A stretch of 64,000 nucleotides of DNA from Vreelandella glaciei (GTDB lineage Bacteria; Pseudomonadota; Gammaproteobacteria; Pseudomonadales; Halomonadaceae), in contig NZ_JACCDE010000005.1 in the NCBI RefSeq assembly GCF_013415125.1, positions 117,128 to 181,127 of the forward strand, read 5' to 3'. Every line of letters begins with the position of its first letter. The stretch's first letter is position 1. A program made the position numbers and the translations under genes. The notes beneath the pieces are model-generated. The model was not told where the DNA came from. It did no database searches and saw nothing but the letters and a program-made list of their open reading frames with translations. Shown one piece after another: positions 63,077 to 64,000 of the stretch.

Positions 63077-63904
63077 ATGACGTACCACGATCTTCAGATG
63101 GATTGGCTCAAATGCTTTGTTGCCGTGGTAGATGCTGGTTCGCTGTCCGCTGCTGCGCCCGAAGTACATCGCTCCCAATCGGCGGTAAGCATGCAGCTTA
63201 AAAAGTTAGAGTCTGCGTTAGGGTGCCCATTACTGCTACGCGGGCCTCGCCAACATCAGCTTACCCCGGAGGGCCAAAAACTGCTGGGGTATGCTAGACG
63301 AATGCTTGATCTACATGCCGAGACTCAGGCGGCGTTTCACGGCGAAGAATTGACGGGACGAATTCGCCTTGGCGTGCCCGATGATTACGCAGCTAAATAC
63401 CTTACCCCGGCGCTTAAACGGTTTGCGCCCCATCATGGTTCGGTGGAAATCGAGCTACATTGCGAACAATCAACCTCCCTCATTCCGCGTGTAAAACGAG
63501 GAGATCTAGATTTAGCGCTAATCTCGCGGGACCGTTCACGACATGGAACCTTGCTATTCTATGAGCCGATGGTCTGGATTGGGTCTCCTCAGTTCGAGAT
63601 TTGGAGGCGAGATCCTTTACCGATAGCTGTTTATGAGGATGCGAGCCTCGCCAAACGAAGCGCTATTAACTCTCTTGCACTCCAGGGGCGTCGATACCGA
63701 GTGGTTTACAACAGCTCAAGTCTCGCTGGCCAACTGGCTGCGGTTGAAAGTGGCCTGGCTGTCGCCGTACTCACTCAGTGCAGCGCTCCTTCTCACTTAG
63801 AAATATTGGGGAGTGATCATCATTTAGGGCCTCTGGATCCTATGGAAGTCGCCGTCTTTAGGAGTCAGGCTTCAAAGGGATCTGAATCGCCCCGGATATT
63901 CTAG
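63077..63904 (+). CDS. LysR-family regulator, C-terminus cut by an IS
   Basis: The 275-codon frame has a LysR winged helix (LKCFVAVVDAGSLSAAAPEV, SQSAVSMQLKKLESALG) and effector domain. It is divergent from azlCD, so it likely regulates amino acid export. The end MEVAVFRSQASKGS is followed by ESPRIF and a stop, all inside the terminal repeat of the IS3-type element (from 63883). The usual last 15-20 residues, a helix, are missing, so the regulator is truncated and may be impaired. Confidence 0.85.
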   Translation: MTYHDLQMDWLKCFVAVVDAGSLSAAAPEVHRSQSAVSMQLKKLESALGCPLLLRGPRQHQLTPEGQKLLGYARRMLDLHAETQAAFHGEELTGRIRLGVPDDYAAKYLTPALKRFAPHHGSVEIELHCEQSTSLIPRVKRGDLDLALISRDRSRHGTLLFYEPMVWIGSPQFEIWRRDPLPIAVYEDASLAKRSAINSLALQGRRYRVVYNSSSLAGQLAAVESGLAVAVLTQCSAPSHLEILGSDHHLGPLDPMEVAVFRSQASKGSESPRIF

Positions 63905-64000
63905 ACACCCGTTAGGCTCTTAAAGTAACGCCTTTCATACTCAACCGGTGACAAGTTATCACTTGTACCGTGTCGGCGCTTTGGGTTGTAAAACATTTCG
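63883..64000 (-). mobile_element. IS3-family insertion sequence, end inside window
   Basis: TGAATCGCCCCGG starting at 63883 resembles the terminal inverted repeat seen in IS3-group elements (recalled as TGAACCGCCCCGG). From there to the right edge the sequence is IS, with the transposase stop 18 bp inside the end. The other end lies beyond the window. Confidence 0.75.
63901..64000 (-). CDS. IS3-family transposase OrfB, C-terminal fragment
   Basis: The last 32 codons are visible, reading EMFYNPKRRHGTSDNLSPVE then YERRYFKSLTGV. FYNPKRRH-x-x-x-x-x-LSPVEYE is the conserved end of the rve-type catalytic domain of IS3-family OrfB transposases. The rest lies beyond the right edge. Confidence 0.9.
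   Translation of the reverse strand, partial: EMFYNPKRRHGTSDNLSPVEYERRYFKSLTGV

Overview
The window looks like a chromosome segment from a moderately halophilic gammaproteobacterium, most likely Halomonas or a close relative in the Halomonadaceae. This rests on recognisable gammaproteobacterial housekeeping gene orders (rpsP-rimM-trmD-rplS, xerD-dsbC-hom-thrC-recJ, prfB-lysS, minCDE), a PHA-cycle acetoacetyl-CoA reductase, and fairly acidic proteins. The taxonomic call is inference from content; no rRNA gene is present.

Region 1-35.3 kb is mainly core genome. It runs from a partial MFS exporter through lysS, prfB (with its programmed frameshift), a FadL-type porin, a MerR/copper-ATPase operon, recJ, thrC, hom, dsbC, xerD, the rplS-trmD-rimM-rpsP operon, ffh, a cytochrome-c-assembly-like membrane protein, a CorB-like transporter, a TetR/acyltransferase pair, a degenerate SRAP-fold protein coupled to an M16 peptidase, sbcB, minCDE, a large DUF349 protein and phaB. 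It ends at an initiator tRNA-fMet gene.

Region 35.4-38.6 kb is a small integrative element placed directly behind tRNA-fMet. It has three 11-bp-spaced GTGCCYA repeats that could be arm-type integrase sites, a divergent XRE regulator, an excisionase-like protein, a tyrosine integrase, a YhaM-like OB/HD-domain protein and a BPSL0761-type small protein. The right attachment site was not found.

Region 38.7-55.9 kb is an accessory oxidation/detoxification island. A Tat-exported PaoABC-type molybdenum aldehyde oxidoreductase (with an XdhC/PaoD maturation factor) is surrounded by an aldo/keto reductase, an SDR, a cytosolic cupin, a secreted CMD-CMD-cupin fusion, two secreted alpha/beta hydrolases, a P460-type c-heme protein, a four-helix DUF4405 membrane protein with two His-X13-His pairs, an MFS exporter, a LysR regulator, an MBL-fold hydrolase and a flavodoxin with a signal peptide. 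I infer a mostly periplasmic carbonyl-compound oxidation system with its own candidate electron outlet to the membrane. This is the best candidate here for an undescribed system. It ends at a gene cut by an IS3-family remnant.

Region 56.3-59.8 kb is a cobalt/nickel-type module: a transmembrane anchor protein, a HupE/UreJ permease, a His-rich exported protein, DmeR and DmeF. Two near-identical C/G-tract palindromes lie before both transcription units. Region 59.8-61.7 kb holds two adjacent decayed CNNM/CBS transporter genes. Region 61.9-64 kb has azlCD and a divergent LysR gene whose 3' end is cut by an IS3-family element running off the right edge.
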